A stretch of DNA of 5,274 nt, taken from an uncultured Actinoplanes sp. GTDB lineage: Bacteria > Actinomycetota > Actinomycetes > Mycobacteriales > Micromonosporaceae. Location of the stretch: the NCBI GenBank assembly GCA_934667465.1, contig CAKUMG010000507.1, positions 1 through 5,274 on the forward strand. Reading direction: 5' to 3'. The stretch's first letter is position 1, and each line of letters starts with the position of its first letter. The notes under the pieces were generated by a model that saw only the letters and a program-made list of their open reading frames with translations, ran no database searches and was not told the origin of the DNA. The position numbers and the translations under genes are program-made. Of this stretch, positions 4,879-5,274 are shown one piece after another.

Positions 4879-5274
4879 ATGACACAGCACGCGAGGCACC
4901 GGGTCGTCATCGTGGGGGCGGGGTTCGGCGGGCTCTACGCCGCGCGGGCGCTGCGCGGGGCGCCCGTGGACGTGACCGTGATCAACGGAACCAACCACCA
5001 CGTCTTCGAGCCGCTGCTCTACCAGGTCGCGACGGGGGTGCTGTCGCCCGGCGAGGTGGCCACGCCGGTGCGGGCGGCCCTGCGGCGGCAGAAGAACACG
5101 GAGGTACGGCTCGGCTGGGTGACCGCCGTCGACACCGCGGCCCGGGTGGTGACCGTGGACGGTGCCGGCGGCGGGCGGGCCGAGGTGGCGTACGACACGT
5201 TGATCGTGGCCGCGGGTGCCACCGGCTCGTACTTCGGCAACGACGGGTTCGCCGCGCACGCACCGGGTCTGAAG
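4879..5274 (+). CDS. ndh: Type II NADH dehydrogenase (NDH-2), 5' part only
   Basis: This is the first 132 codons of an NAD(P)/FAD-dependent oxidoreductase, cut by the right edge. The family transfers electrons from NADH to menaquinone at the inner face of the membrane without pumping protons. Seen: the FAD Rossmann motif VVIVGAGFGGLYAARAL (9-25), the family signature NHHVFEPLLYQVATGVLSPGEVATPVR (residues 39-65, with the YQVATG core), and YDTLIVAAGATGSYFG at 105-120, the second strand of the FAD domain. The NADH-binding domain, quinone site and C-terminal membrane helix would lie outside the window. The acidic residue usually found at the end of the second strand (IDR or similar before xNHH) is Asn36-Gly37 here. 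A good ribosome binding site supports ATG 4879. It may have its own promoter or be read through from the kinase gene 107 nt upstream. Confidence 0.92.
   Translation, partial: MTQHARHRVVIVGAGFGGLYAARALRGAPVDVTVINGTNHHVFEPLLYQVATGVLSPGEVATPVRAALRRQKNTEVRLGWVTAVDTAARVVTVDGAGGGRAEVAYDTLIVAAGATGSYFGNDGFAAHAPGLK

Overview
The window is very GC-rich DNA with strong G/C bias at third codon positions, TANNNT-type -10 elements and apparently leaderless genes. Together with an Rrf2/NsrR regulator closest to the Streptomyces type, this points to a filamentous or related actinobacterium (Streptomyces or Micromonosporaceae-like). I cannot name the species from sequence alone. It reads as an ordinary chromosomal segment. 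I see no transposase, integrase, CRISPR array, rRNA or tRNA.

Layout, left to right: (1) 1-738, minus strand: the N-terminal 246 codons of a class A FAD-dependent monooxygenase, cut by the left edge. (2) 739-813: a short divergent promoter region holding a near-perfect 25-bp palindrome (773-797) that resembles an NsrR operator. (3) 814-2469, plus strand: nsrR, a nitric-oxide-sensing Rrf2 repressor with D8 and three Cys, followed 24 nt later by hmp, a 400-aa flavohemoglobin (NO dioxygenase). (4) 2470-2574: a convergent intergenic spacer with three 30-bp tandem repeats that run into the end of the next gene. (5) 2575-4131, minus strand: a LysR-type regulator followed by an atypical SDR protein that lacks the catalytic Tyr and Lys. 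(6) 4178-4771, plus strand: a P-loop small-molecule-kinase-like protein, divergent from the LysR gene. (7) 4772-4878: an intergenic leader. (8) 4879-5274, plus strand: the N-terminal 132 codons of a type II NADH dehydrogenase, cut by the right edge.

The best-supported functional unit is the nitric oxide detoxification module. NsrR would repress its own promoter and hmp through the 773-797 palindrome, and NO damage to its iron-sulfur cluster would release repression so that Hmp converts NO to nitrate. A second, weaker copy of the palindrome overlaps the hmp ribosome binding site and start codon. The monooxygenase shares the divergent control region and may belong to the same response, which is inference. 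The LysR/SDR pair, the kinase and NDH-2 look like independent neighbours. No wholly new system is evident. The most unusual points are the second NsrR-like box, the active-site-less SDR, the tandem repeat that reiterates the SDR stop codon in frame, and the small reading frame that overlaps the NDH-2 start.
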